This document shows, in pieces, positions 51,612 to 60,809 of a stretch of 64,000 nt of DNA. Where the stretch lies: positions 1-64,000 of the forward strand of contig CAZLYC010000001.1 in assembly GCA_964563755.1 (NCBI GenBank). Reading direction: 5' to 3'. The notes beneath the pieces were generated by a model. That model did no database searches, was not told where the DNA came from, and worked only from the letters and a program-made list of their open reading frames with translations. Numbering within the stretch: position 1 is the first letter of the stretch; every line of letters begins with the position of its first letter. The position numbers and the translations under genes are program-made. Source of the DNA: JABMQF01 sp964563755. GTDB taxonomy: Archaea; Nanobdellota; Nanobdellia; Woesearchaeales; UBA11576.

Positions 51612-54600
51612 TCATCCTGTGTAGTTCAGGAGATTATCCATAAGAAGCTGGCCCCAGGCAGTAGGCTCAAGAGACATGCCTACACCACATCCACCAGCAG
51701 AATAGTCAACTAAAAGATTTGGCGGGCAGCGCATATGGAAAGTCCATGCAAGATAAGGGATTCTCAAATCCTGGGCACTATCAATAAGTTGCTGGCAATC
51801 ATCCATGCTCATATATCCTGATGCCGGACCGAACTCACCTATTATCACAGGGATTGACTGCGACGGATCCACAAAACGATCATTGAAAGTCGATGCCGGA
51901 TCATATACGTGGACCTCATACGCTATATTATCCCCACCGTGTGCAGTTATAGGATGATCAACATAATATCCAAGAAAACGTGACCACCCACCTGTGCCCT
52001 GAACAGCAATAATGTGGTGTTGAGACCCTTCTGAATCCTCTGTCTCGCGTATAATACCGACCGTAGCGTTCATAGTTACCCACACTGCAGCATCAAGAGT
52101 GCCAGCATAATTCATCTCAGGCTCATTGACTAAACCAAACAGTACGTGAGATTCATTTGCAAATGTCGATGCAAGACGCTGCCATATCTGGCGGGTTCCA
52201 TCTGTAGGCCAGCCATTAGAATCAAAAGTAGGATCTACCCAAAGCGAGAGCATGACATACACGCCCTGCTTAGTCCTTATGTGCTCCACAATCTCCACTA
52301 TATCATCAAGATAATCCTGATCATCAAGCACACCCTGCCAATGGACTCTTCCCCCTGAATCAGCGTAACTCTCAAGAGCAAGACGTACAAAATCAGCGCC
52401 CCAAACATCAACAAGCAAATCTATCCTGCGCTTTACTTCTTCCACATCAGGAGCATTCCAAGAGCATGCGTCACATGACCTTGTGTCGTGGATATTCGCT
52501 CCCCTTCCTACCCACACTTCTCCGTCAGAGTAAATCTTATTCCCCTGAGTGTAGAGCCAACCTGAAGTGTTGACTGTAGACTGAGTGGAGCATACATCAT
52601 AACGCTCATGTATCCCTATCTCAAAACCATCATCCTGAATCCTGGAGTTTCCATAGAAATCCTCAAAGACAGGCACACTAGCTCCTGCACATATCGCTGG
52701 GCTTCCGGACTGGAGGCGGAAGTCATCACCCGCAGGATTCACAAGCAGAGGATTAGCATCAAGACTATGATTGTCCTGACCAAAACCAGACTGCCATCCA
52801 GACAAATTCAGATAGTTCCCGATTCCCAACCTCACAAATGTTGCGCCAGAAGTGCTATGAGTCATCAAGAGATTGTTATCAGAGTCCATCTTCGATACAG
52901 CGACAGATATCTCTTCTGTGCTTTGGTCACCGGGCTCAAACAGCAGGAATCTCGCATCATTCCCTGATATCTGTGTAGAAACAGCTATGTTGTTCCTAAG
53001 AACAACGGAATCAAAATCATCACCATAAAATCTTGCGAATGAAAACGTATCATCATAAGATGCGTATTGCAGATTGTTGTATATATTCACTCTCACTGCA
53101 GGAGGAGACGGGCTTAGTCCATCAGTATCTATCGAACATGCTATGGGCGTGTAGAAAATATTGTTCCGCACAGTCACATTTACTGCCCTTATCTGAATCC
53201 CTATAGGCGTCAAAAATCCAGAATTCCGCTCAAAAACATTCCGCTCAACAACAACATCCCTTATACGCTCATCGTAATGATTGCTCTCCTCCCTGACCGT
53301 GACATACCAATCAGTCCCTCTGAAGATATTATCAGATATGACAACATATTGAGAATAAAAACCAGTGAATGCCTCGTCAAGGCTTGGCGCGTGAAGCTTA
53401 AGGGCATGCTGTGTTGCGCCAGGGTCACGAAGGACATTGTCGCTTATGAATGCCTTCCCTGCATAAGGTATACGGACAACATGGTAGACTGAAGCGTTGA
53501 GTATTGCGTTGCCTATTATCGCTATGTTATTGCCACCATACCAAAAATGCGCGCCAGAAGCGCTATTGTATATCCATGAATCCGCAACAGTTATGTCATG
53601 ATTCTGGTGTATATTCTGCTGATGAATAAACACGCTTCCGCTGAAATCGTGGATGTGCATACGTAAGATAAGATGCCTTGACTGCATACCGAAAGCCCTT
53701 ATGGCGTTTGAACTTGAAATTCCTAACCCTTCCATCTCAAGATCAGATATCCTCCAATCTGTGACTAGGCCGTTCTGAGAGAATTCAAAACCATGCCCTG
53801 CGTGAGCAGATATTATCTTCGGGGCATTCGCACATATTCCCCGTTCATCAGGATCCAAACAAGAACCGTACGCGCCGATATGTCCAGGGCCTGCCCTGTT
53901 CACATATGCCCTGCTTGTAGTAGTCCAAACATCTCCACGCCTGAACAATATCCTCCTGTTCGAACCAGCGACATTATCACTATCCTCATACAAAGGAAAA
54001 TAATCCAGATGGTCTGAAGAATTCCCTGAAGGACAGCCAGTGAAATCTCCAGAATTGGAAACGCAGAATGTCCTTCCGACAGGAGGCATGAAAACTACTT
54101 CAGGATTCTGTATCTCAACATTGAAGCGCTGCGATGAACTGTTGCCTTGAATATCCCTTACAGTCAAGACAACCTCATGAGCGCCAACAGATTCAAAGAC
54201 ATGAGCAGCAACACCTCCTTTTGCAGAAGGATGCGTAGAACCTGTGTCGTCAAAATCCCACTCAAATTCAAGGTCATGGAATGGCCTTTCAATCCCTGCA
54301 GCAGAAGTCATAGAAGCGTCAAAGAATATCGAACAAGGAGCTACACAAGAGCTGCGAGATAAGCTTATGTTTATCGATATGTTTCCAGACACAGATGTAT
54401 TGACAGGTACAGATGTGTTGCCTGACCCTATGATATCAGTCTCATTATCTGAGTCAGGACCGCATCCGGGATCTCCTGAGTCAATCAAACCGTCAAAATC
54501 GTTATCTATCGTATCATTACATTCTGTCATTAAAACATCATAAGAATCATCATCTGATACGGGATCAGGAGGAGCAACGCTACCGCTTCCACCGCCGCCT

Positions 54601-55034
54601 CCACCGCCACCAGAACTGCAGTAACAATCATAACGACAATTGTGACAATCTTCACCCGCACCGCAAGAACCATCGCCGCAGTATCCTGTATCAGTCATAT
54701 TACCTTGGCCAGCGTAGGCAATCACGGGCTTTACAACCAAAGGCAATGTTTTTTTGGGATAAGGAGATACTGGAGAAGAAGAGTTATCTGTTGCTTTCGT
54801 AATCTCTTCTTGTATAACATCTTTCCCTTTATCGGACTCAGCAACAGGACTTCCGTCATTGAAATCATGCAATGCGCTTTTGTCGGGCTCTTTGTAAGAG
54901 AAAATAGCAAAACCTGACAGCATTCCGTCCTGCCATTGAAACGCGACTAGAGTTATTACTATGATGACTGAGAAAAGCACAAAAAATTTTGAATATCTGC
55001 TTGTCAACACCATCTTTTCAACGAAAACATCCAA
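51612..55034 (-). CDS. surface protein with PKD, beta-helix and glycoside hydrolase family 5 domains
   Basis: An 1140-residue exported protein. An N-terminal membrane anchor (YSKFFVLFSVIIVITLVAFQ) is followed by a linker, a Cys-rich knot (CGDGSCGAGEDCHNCRYDCY), a Gly run, an Asp-rich segment, a PKD domain (HDLEFEWDFDDTGSTHP), a long right-handed beta-helix (about 320-770), and a C-terminal GH5 barrel (about 800-1140). GH5 landmarks: GANIHDTRS, the acid/base Glu in LFGLVNEPEMN, HVYDPASTFND, and the nucleophile Glu in PVIIGEFGPASG. The enzyme class cleaves beta-glucans or mannans; the substrate cannot be told. It may act on the coat of a host or neighbouring cell. Confidence 0.85.
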   Translation of the reverse strand: MDVFVEKMVLTSRYSKFFVLFSVIIVITLVAFQWQDGMLSGFAIFSYKEPDKSALHDFNDGSPVAESDKGKDVIQEEITKATDNSSSPVSPYPKKTLPLVVKPVIAYAGQGNMTDTGYCGDGSCGAGEDCHNCRYDCYCSSGGGGGGGGSGSVAPPDPVSDDDSYDVLMTECNDTIDNDFDGLIDSGDPGCGPDSDNETDIIGSGNTSVPVNTSVSGNISINISLSRSSCVAPCSIFFDASMTSAAGIERPFHDLEFEWDFDDTGSTHPSAKGGVAAHVFESVGAHEVVLTVRDIQGNSSSQRFNVEIQNPEVVFMPPVGRTFCVSNSGDFTGCPSGNSSDHLDYFPLYEDSDNVAGSNRRILFRRGDVWTTTSRAYVNRAGPGHIGAYGSCLDPDERGICANAPKIISAHAGHGFEFSQNGLVTDWRISDLEMEGLGISSSNAIRAFGMQSRHLILRMHIHDFSGSVFIHQQNIHQNHDITVADSWIYNSASGAHFWYGGNNIAIIGNAILNASVYHVVRIPYAGKAFISDNVLRDPGATQHALKLHAPSLDEAFTGFYSQYVVISDNIFRGTDWYVTVREESNHYDERIRDVVVERNVFERNSGFLTPIGIQIRAVNVTVRNNIFYTPIACSIDTDGLSPSPPAVRVNIYNNLQYASYDDTFSFARFYGDDFDSVVLRNNIAVSTQISGNDARFLLFEPGDQSTEEISVAVSKMDSDNNLLMTHSTSGATFVRLGIGNYLNLSGWQSGFGQDNHSLDANPLLVNPAGDDFRLQSGSPAICAGASVPVFEDFYGNSRIQDDGFEIGIHERYDVCSTQSTVNTSGWLYTQGNKIYSDGEVWVGRGANIHDTRSCDACSWNAPDVEEVKRRIDLLVDVWGADFVRLALESYADSGGRVHWQGVLDDQDYLDDIVEIVEHIRTKQGVYVMLSLWVDPTFDSNGWPTDGTRQIWQRLASTFANESHVLFGLVNEPEMNYAGTLDAAVWVTMNATVGIIRETEDSEGSQHHIIAVQGTGGWSRFLGYYVDHPITAHGGDNIAYEVHVYDPASTFNDRFVDPSQSIPVIIGEFGPASGYMSMDDCQQLIDSAQDLRIPYLAWTFHMRCPPNLLVDYSAGGCGVGMSLEPTAWGQLLMDNLLNYTG

Positions 55035-55104
55035 AACAGTTATTCTCAGCTGTCCAGACCGCTGTTTAAATAATCGATGGTTGGCATGTTTACGAAAAGG
55101 CTAA

Positions 55105-55114
55105 GTTTAAATAA
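55105..55114 (+). promoter_or_regulatory. TATA box of the AK6-like kinase gene
   Basis: GTTTAAATAA about 28 bases before ATG 55138, with AAGGAG at 55121-55126 between. Confidence 0.5.
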
Positions 55115-55137
55115 ATAAACAAGGAGTATGTGAGACT

Positions 55138-55629
55138 ATGACTGCAGCAATAATAGTGACTGGAACTCCGGGCACAGGAAAGACGACAGTAGCGATGCAG
55201 CTAGCAAAGAGACTTAAGTATGAATATATCGACGTCAACAGAATAATAAAAAATGAAAAGCTCAGCGAAGGATATGATCGCAAAAGACTATGCAAGATAA
55301 TAGACATCAAGAAACTGAATAGAATTTTGGGCAAGATAATAAAGAATTCCAAAAAAAAGGTTGTTATTGATTCTCACCTGTCACATCACCTGCCCGTAGA
55401 ACTAGTTGATATGTGCGTGGTGACAAAGTGCAACCTTAAACTTTTGAATATGAGACTCAAGAAACGAAAGTATCCTCTAAATAAGATAAAGGAAAACCTC
55501 CAATGCGAGATATTTGATGTGTGCCTGAACGAGGCGCATGAAAAAGGACACAAGACAATCATATTTGATACCGATAGAAACCCTGATTATTCAATTTTAA
55601 TAAAGAAAATAAAAAGAATAAAAAAATAA
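55138..55629 (+). CDS. adenylate kinase 6-like P-loop kinase
   Basis: A 163-residue small P-loop NTPase. Walker A is GTPGTGKTT (9-17). The sequence continues ATVAMQL with YIDVNRIIKNEKLSEGYDRK, then VVIDSHLSHHLPVELVDMCV, where SHLSHHLP matches the AK6 (Fap7/hCINAP) family that acts in small ribosomal subunit maturation and has adenylate kinase and ATPase activity. A Lys-rich C-terminus ends the chain. The gene converges with dnaG, leaving 8 bases. Confidence 0.82.
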   Translation: MTAAIIVTGTPGTGKTTVAMQLAKRLKYEYIDVNRIIKNEKLSEGYDRKRLCKIIDIKKLNRILGKIIKNSKKKVVIDSHLSHHLPVELVDMCVVTKCNLKLLNMRLKKRKYPLNKIKENLQCEIFDVCLNEAHEKGHKTIIFDTDRNPDYSILIKKIKRIKK

Positions 55630-55637
55630 AATATTCT

Positions 55638-56945
55638 TTACAGCGCGTCAAGCGATAGGACAATCGTGTTTGTACCCTTAACTTTCGCTTCTGTTCCTAT
55701 CAGGAACTTTGCGCTGGCCTTCTCTGACGCCGCGACAACATCTGCATCTACAGCACCATCCATGACTATCGCATAGACACCAGAACTTAGGCTGTTAAGC
55801 GTAGTTGCAAGCTCAGGTATAGGAACCTTTCCAAGTATAGTGAGCTTCTGGTCAAGTATGTATGCTCCCTTGGTGCCGATAAGATCCTCAATCATCTGCT
55901 TGAAAGACTTCTTCTCCTCATCAGACATCAAAGGACCTCTGGACGAAACCCTGAGAGGCGCACGCTGCAAAGGCGGCCTGCCCATTGTCGGCAAAGGCTG
56001 CCTCATAGGCCTCTGAAAAGATGAAGGCGCTGTCGTAGCTGAAGACTGCTGCGTCCTTGGCGCAACATAACTTACTGGCGCAGATGGAGCTGGCTTTGGC
56101 ATCGGCTTCTTGCCGACAAAATCATGCTTCGCCTGCTCAGCGACAATCCTTGCCCTCAGGCACTTGTGGATTTCCTTCTGAGTTAGCTCCTCGACTTCCT
56201 TTCCGTCAGGCGCTTTTGTGAAGAAATCTATCTCAGCAACCTGTAACAGCTCCTGGATATTAAGGTCTCCACCTCTGTCACCATCAACAAAAGCAGTCAT
56301 TGTCTTCTGCCTTGAAAGATCTATGATTGTCTGAGGAACAGAACTTCCATTCATCGCAATCACGTTCTTGAAACCATGCTTAAGCAGGTTGAGAACATCT
56401 GCCCTTCCCTCTACGAGAATCACTTCTTCAGACTCTGCCACGCCCGGACCTGCAGGAAGCCTGTCCTTGCCGTACTCGAGCACTTCCATCATCCTGACAG
56501 AATGAGCGACCTCGTCAGCTAGTTCCTGTGAATCAGGCAATACTGATTCAGTTAGCTGCTTCAAGAGCTCCTTTGCCCTCTCGACAACGTAGCTTCTCTT
56601 CGAGATACGGACGTCCTCTATCTTCTGAACCTTTATCTTCGCATTGCAAGGACCTATCCTCTGGATTATCTCTAGAGCTGCTGCGATTATCGCAGTCTCT
56701 GCCTTGTCAAGGCTTGATGGTATTATTATCATACCTGCGGTCTTTCCCGCTTTTGTCTCTGTATTCACTTCTATCCTTCCTATCCTTCCTGAGCGCTGAA
56801 GCTCTCTGAGCTCTAGCTCATTTCCTAACAGTCCTTCTGTCTGGCCGAAAATCGCGCCTATAACATCTGGCCTGTCAACTACACCTTCAATCTCTATCAT
56901 TGCGTGCACAATATATTTTGCTGAAACTTGGCTTATTTTTGCCAT
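55638..56945 (-). CDS. dnaG: DnaG-like primase (archaeal)
   Basis: A 435-residue archaeal DnaG. The N-terminal half is typical (MAKISQVSAKYIVHAMIEIE, GAIFGQTEGLLGNELELREL). The TOPRIM domain has E179 in VILVEGRADVLNLLKHGF and D221/D223 in FVDGDRGGDLN. A Pro/Arg-rich linker (270-340) and a C-terminal helical domain follow. Archaeal DnaG associates with the exosome and can make short primers. No primase zinc finger is seen, as expected. Immediately upstream the 830-base gap holds structured sequence (features below). Confidence 0.94.
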   Translation of the reverse strand: MAKISQVSAKYIVHAMIEIEGVVDRPDVIGAIFGQTEGLLGNELELRELQRSGRIGRIEVNTETKAGKTAGMIIIPSSLDKAETAIIAAALEIIQRIGPCNAKIKVQKIEDVRISKRSYVVERAKELLKQLTESVLPDSQELADEVAHSVRMMEVLEYGKDRLPAGPGVAESEEVILVEGRADVLNLLKHGFKNVIAMNGSSVPQTIIDLSRQKTMTAFVDGDRGGDLNIQELLQVAEIDFFTKAPDGKEVEELTQKEIHKCLRARIVAEQAKHDFVGKKPMPKPAPSAPVSYVAPRTQQSSATTAPSSFQRPMRQPLPTMGRPPLQRAPLRVSSRGPLMSDEEKKSFKQMIEDLIGTKGAYILDQKLTILGKVPIPELATTLNSLSSGVYAIVMDGAVDADVVAASEKASAKFLIGTEAKVKGTNTIVLSLDAL

Positions 56946-57222
56946 ATCTTTTCACCTTTGTTGCTTAGCAGCATATCAGAATCCGAAGTGCAGAGCAAGC
57001 ATGATACCTGCTCAATTGCATTTTATCTGAACTATAGAACAAGCTCCAATCATTCCCTTATCATTCGCTTAAACAAACATACAAACTTGAATGAAATGAT
57101 GTGATGAGCATGAAAAACGAAACACTTTGTTCCGATAGTCCATTGATACTGATATGCGGTTATTTGTTGGATTAGCGCTTTAAAGCGCTTTTGTAATCAT
57201 TAAAACAATTTAAAACGATTAT

Positions 57223-57390
57223 AAAAAAGTTTGTCGCCCGAAACACTAACTCCCAAGCTCATAGCTTGATATTCATCGTTAGCTCCGTTGAGTACTCTCG
57301 TGTCGGGCTGTATTGCACAAGAGCGTCTTTAAATCCCTGCCAAACGTTTAGTCCAGCTCTTTAAACGACCCATTTGCGCAATCGGCGTAT
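57223..57390 (-). ncRNA. candidate structured RNA upstream of dnaG
   Basis: On the minus strand ATTGCGCAA (57382-57374) pairs with TTGTGCAAT (57320-57312), enclosing CGTTTA/TAAACG. Then GCCCGACAC (57308-57300) pairs with GTGTTTCGGGC (57246-57236), enclosing a hairpin TAAC...GTTA with CAAGCT/AGCTTG inside. The first helix has one T-G wobble on the minus strand that would be an A-C mismatch on the plus strand, which favours minus transcription. A TATA-like TTTAAAAAGG lies near 57411-57420 on the minus strand, and T6 (57228-57223) follows the last stem, as in archaeal termination. No match to a known RNA family was recognised. Confidence 0.5.
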
Positions 57391-57471
57391 GAGTATCAAT
57401 ATGATTGATTCCTTTTTAAACCTTATCAAGTTCTTGTAAAGAGTCTAAGAAACCTACCAACTCACTGTTTT

Positions 57472-57575
57472 AAAACCCTGGCAGGACCCCTTGCGAGGCC
57501 CTGCTGGGAAAAAGAGGTGATCTTGATGAGTATAAAACCCAACAGATACTTGCGTATCTGCCGGGAAAAGAGGTG
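57472..57575 (-). ncRNA. tandem GNRA-type hairpins, candidate RNA motif
   Basis: Two units 62 bases apart share, on the minus strand, CACCTCTTTT(T)CCC, a stem, loop GCAA, the return stem, and GGGTTTTA. The stems are different: CAGATAC/GTATCTG (57560-57543) in one and GCAGGGCCTC/GGGGTCCTGC (57504-57481) in the other. On the plus strand the second stem has two mismatches (C-A, A-C) that are G-T wobbles on the minus strand, and the loop GCAA is a GNRA tetraloop only there. So the transcript is minus, upstream of dnaG. Conserved flanks with fully changed stems are typical of a functional RNA motif. Confidence 0.55.
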
Positions 57576-57774
57576 TTTAGACAGCTTAACATGAATTTTT
57601 GATTGTGTGATTTTGTTAAATTATTTGTTTCTATGTAGTAGTGAAATATAGGTAATATATAAACTTTTCGCTATTTTGCTACTTCTTAGTAATAAAATAA
57701 CGTTTTGCGGGGTATAGGTATTTAAATAAGGGCAAATTGTTTGTTCCAATCAGCTCCAAAAACAGATCTGCACC

Positions 57775-58476
57775 ATGAAACTAGGACAAGAAAAGTTCAA
57801 AACCTGGGGAAACGTATTCGACCAGCACAACATAAGAAACATCTTCGAACTAAGTTCTAAAGGACATTTCATAGGCCTAAAAAGCCCAATATCAATAGGC
57901 AAAGAGGCAAACATATTCACTGCAGAGACAGAGACAGGAGAACTCAAGATAGTAAAGATATACCGCCTTGAGACCTGCGACTTCAACAGGATGTATGATT
58001 ACATCAAATACGACGCAAGATACATCAACCTCAAATCAAAGAAAAGGGACATAATATTCTCATGGGCGCAACGCGAGTTCAGGAACCTTATGAAAGCAAG
58101 AGAGGCAGGAGTGAGAGTGCCATTGCCGATAAAATGCAAGGACAACATACTCATAATGGAAATGATAGGAGCAAAAGAGCCAGCACCGAAACTTAAGGAC
58201 CAGTACCCTGAGGACCCGCAGAAATTCATGGAAAAAGTCATAGAGTATGTAAAGAAATTATACAAGGCAGGGCTTGTCCATGGAGACCTATCCGAATTCA
58301 ACATACTCAACAACAATGATCAGCCAGTATTCATAGACATGTCACAAGGGACAATAACAAGAAGCAACAATGCAATGGAACTTTTGACAAGAGATATAAA
58401 GAACTTGTGCAGATTTGCAAAAAAAATGGGTCTGAAATACGAACAAGAAGAAATCATGAAGAAAATCACAGGCTAA
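57775..58476 (+). CDS. rio1: serine protein kinase Rio1
   Basis: A 233-residue atypical kinase acting in the final maturation of the small ribosomal subunit. It has the RIO nucleotide-binding GKEANIFTAE near residue 42, AQREFRNLMKAREAGVRVPL, the catalytic VHGDLSEFNILNN and the metal motif VFIDMSQGTI typical of Rio1. Length fits. A TATA-like TATTTAAATAAG about 50 bases upstream is its likely promoter. The KH-domain gene follows 4 bases downstream. Confidence 0.92.
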   Translation: MKLGQEKFKTWGNVFDQHNIRNIFELSSKGHFIGLKSPISIGKEANIFTAETETGELKIVKIYRLETCDFNRMYDYIKYDARYINLKSKKRDIIFSWAQREFRNLMKAREAGVRVPLPIKCKDNILIMEMIGAKEPAPKLKDQYPEDPQKFMEKVIEYVKKLYKAGLVHGDLSEFNILNNNDQPVFIDMSQGTITRSNNAMELLTRDIKNLCRFAKKMGLKYEQEEIMKKITG

Positions 58477-58480
58477 AAGA

Positions 58481-59071
58481 ATGGACGAATTCGAATACGC
58501 ATACGAGCTGAAGATACCTAAAGACAGGATAGCTGCGCTAATAGGCAAAGGCGGAGAGATGAAGAGAAAGATAGAGTTAGAGACCAGCACTAACGTATTC
58601 ATAGACTCTAAAGAAGGCGACGTGAGGATAAGCGGAAAAGACAGCCTCGGACTCTTCAGCGCAAGAGAGATAATAAAAGCGATAGCAAGAGGATTCAGTC
58701 CTGAGACGGCATTGAACATACTCAAATCAGATTATGCACTTGAAGTGCTTAGCATAGCAGACTACGTAGGCAAGTCAAAAAAGACCGCGATGAGGCTCAA
58801 AGCAAGAGTAATAGGAACAGAAGGAAAGACAAGAAAGTACATAGAAGACACGACAGAAACAAATATATGCATCTACGGAAAGACGATAGGCATAATAGGA
58901 GAAGTCGAGCATATGATGCTCGCAAGACGCGCGATAGAAAACCTTCTTGCGGGAGCGACACACTCATCAGTATACCAATGGCTTGAGCGCAAGAAAAAAG
59001 AGCTTGAGAGAAACAGGATGCTAGGGATACCTAATATAGAACTAAAAGAGGGGTTCAAGGACGATGACTAA
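58481..59071 (+). CDS. KH-domain RNA-binding protein (Pno1/Dim2-like)
   Basis: A 196-residue protein with two KH modules: GxxG loops in ALIGKGGEMKRKIE (about 20-33) and VIGTEGKTRKYIED (about 110-123). This two-KH layout is the archaeal relative of Pno1/Dim2, which binds the 3' end of 16S rRNA during maturation. It sits between rio1 and top6B; in archaea this neighbour pair is common. Its stop overlaps the top6B start. Confidence 0.9.
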   Translation: MDEFEYAYELKIPKDRIAALIGKGGEMKRKIELETSTNVFIDSKEGDVRISGKDSLGLFSAREIIKAIARGFSPETALNILKSDYALEVLSIADYVGKSKKTAMRLKARVIGTEGKTRKYIEDTTETNICIYGKTIGIIGEVEHMMLARRAIENLLAGATHSSVYQWLERKKKELERNRMLGIPNIELKEGFKDDD

Positions 59072-60809
59072 ACCGGAACAGAAAAAACTCACAGAGACAA
59101 AAGATGAAAGTGGCACAGTAGCACACCAGCTCGCAAAAAAACAAAGAGAGATAAGCGTAGCAGAATTCTTTGCAAAGAACAGGCATCTTCTAGGATTCGA
59201 CAACCCAAGAAAAGCACTTCTCACAGCAATAAAAGAAGCAGTAGACAACAGCCTTGACGCATGCGAAGAGGCAAGGATACTTCCAGAAATAAGCGTAGAA
59301 GCGATAGAGATGGCAGAAAATAGGTTCAGGATTATCATCGAAGATAATGGACCCGGAATCGTCAAGAATCAAGTCCCAAAAGTATTCGCAAAACTCCTAT
59401 ACGGAAGCAAGTTCCACAGGCTAAAGATGAGCAGAGGACAGCAGGGGATAGGAATATCCGCCTCGGTCATGTATGGACAACTCACAACAGGAAAACCTGC
59501 AAGGATAACGACAAGGATAAGCCCTAAACATCCCGCATACTACTGCGAACTGAAAATAAACACATCGGAAAACAAACCTGAAGTCCTAAAGGAAAACGAA
59601 GTCGAGTGGAACAAGGAACATGGAACACGAGTAGAGATAGACCTTGAAGCGACTTACCAAAAGGGCAGCCAAAGCATAGATGCTTACCTAAAGCAGACTG
59701 CAATAGTCAATCCGCACGCAATGATAATCTACACGAACCCGAAAGCAGAGCAGATAATATTCCCAAGAGCGACTGAAGAACTGCCTGTTGAACCTAAGGA
59801 GATAAAGCCACATCCTAAGGGAGTCGAACTCGGATACCTCATAAAAATGATGGACGAGACAGAAGCGAGAACAATGCAGAGCTTCTTTGTCAATGATTTC
59901 TCAAGAGTCGGCCCTGGAAGCGCTAAAGAGATACTGCAAAAAGCAGGCATGCTAACAGATTTCGAACCTAGCAAGGTCTCAAGAGAGCAGGCAGAACGCC
60001 TGATAAAAGCTATAGAAGACACTAAGCTCATGAACCCGCCTACAGAATGCGTAACACCAATCGGCGAAGATCTATTCGAGAAAGGCCTGAAGAAAGAAAT
60101 CAAGGCGGAATTCTATGCTGTAACCACAAGACCTCCTGAAGTATACAGGGGAAATCCTTTCATAATAGAAGCAGGGATAGCATTTGGCGGAGACCAAGAA
60201 GCAGACCAGCCGATAAAAGTGCTCAGGTACGCAAACCGAGTGCCACTCCAATACCAGCAGAGCTCATGCGCGATAACACAATCAATAATCCAGACAAACT
60301 TCCGAAGCTACGGCCTTAGCCAAAGCAGAGGAGCTATACCGATGGGACCATGCACAATAGTCGTGCACCTAGGTTCAGTTTGGGTCCCGTTCACATCAGA
60401 ATCAAAAGAAGCGATAGCGCATTATCCTGAGATAGTCAAAGAAATAAAACTCGCGCTGCAAGAATGCGGAAGGAAACTCGCGAGCTATGTCCTCAAAAAA
60501 CAGAGACTCAACAATGAGATGAAGAAAAGAGGCCACATAGAAAGATACATACCGTACATAGGCATGGCACTGCAAGAGCTACTCAAGCTAAGCCCCGGAC
60601 AAAAAGATAATGTCGAGACAGAGCTCAAAGGTCTCTTGGAAGAAAAACGCGGAAAACTTGAGAGCATAGAAGCAGAGAACACAGAATACGATGAAGAAAT
60701 GGCAAAAATAGGAACGAATGCAGAAGAAGAGCTGTATGATGAAGATAAGAAAGAAGACGTAGATGATAATGATGGAGACAAGGATGAAGGAGGTGAAGAC
60801 AATGAGTGA
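59064..60809 (+). CDS. top6B: DNA topoisomerase VI subunit B
   Basis: A 581-residue type IIB topoisomerase ATPase subunit. The Bergerat fold has EAVDNSLDACEEARILPE, IIEDNGPGIVKNQVPKVFAK and MSRGQQGIGISASVMYGQL. The transducer domain and the C-terminal acidic tail follow. Its start overlaps the KH gene stop by 8 bases and its end overlaps top6A by 8 bases. With subunit A it makes ATP-dependent double-strand passage and relaxes supercoils. Confidence 0.96.
   Translation: MTKPEQKKLTETKDESGTVAHQLAKKQREISVAEFFAKNRHLLGFDNPRKALLTAIKEAVDNSLDACEEARILPEISVEAIEMAENRFRIIIEDNGPGIVKNQVPKVFAKLLYGSKFHRLKMSRGQQGIGISASVMYGQLTTGKPARITTRISPKHPAYYCELKINTSENKPEVLKENEVEWNKEHGTRVEIDLEATYQKGSQSIDAYLKQTAIVNPHAMIIYTNPKAEQIIFPRATEELPVEPKEIKPHPKGVELGYLIKMMDETEARTMQSFFVNDFSRVGPGSAKEILQKAGMLTDFEPSKVSREQAERLIKAIEDTKLMNPPTECVTPIGEDLFEKGLKKEIKAEFYAVTTRPPEVYRGNPFIIEAGIAFGGDQEADQPIKVLRYANRVPLQYQQSSCAITQSIIQTNFRSYGLSQSRGAIPMGPCTIVVHLGSVWVPFTSESKEAIAHYPEIVKEIKLALQECGRKLASYVLKKQRLNNEMKKRGHIERYIPYIGMALQELLKLSPGQKDNVETELKGLLEEKRGKLESIEAENTEYDEEMAKIGTNAEEELYDEDKKEDVDDNDGDKDEGGEDNE

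Noticed and set aside
57113..57178. 21-residue frame upstream of dnaG
   Set aside because: Too short, with no promoter or conserved features.
57236..57310. Possible 5S rRNA or tRNA-like fold
   Set aside because: Segments such as GTTAGCTCCGTTG look like pieces of 5S rRNA, but the order and the CCGAAC and GGAAG core are missing. No T arm with TTCRA exists.
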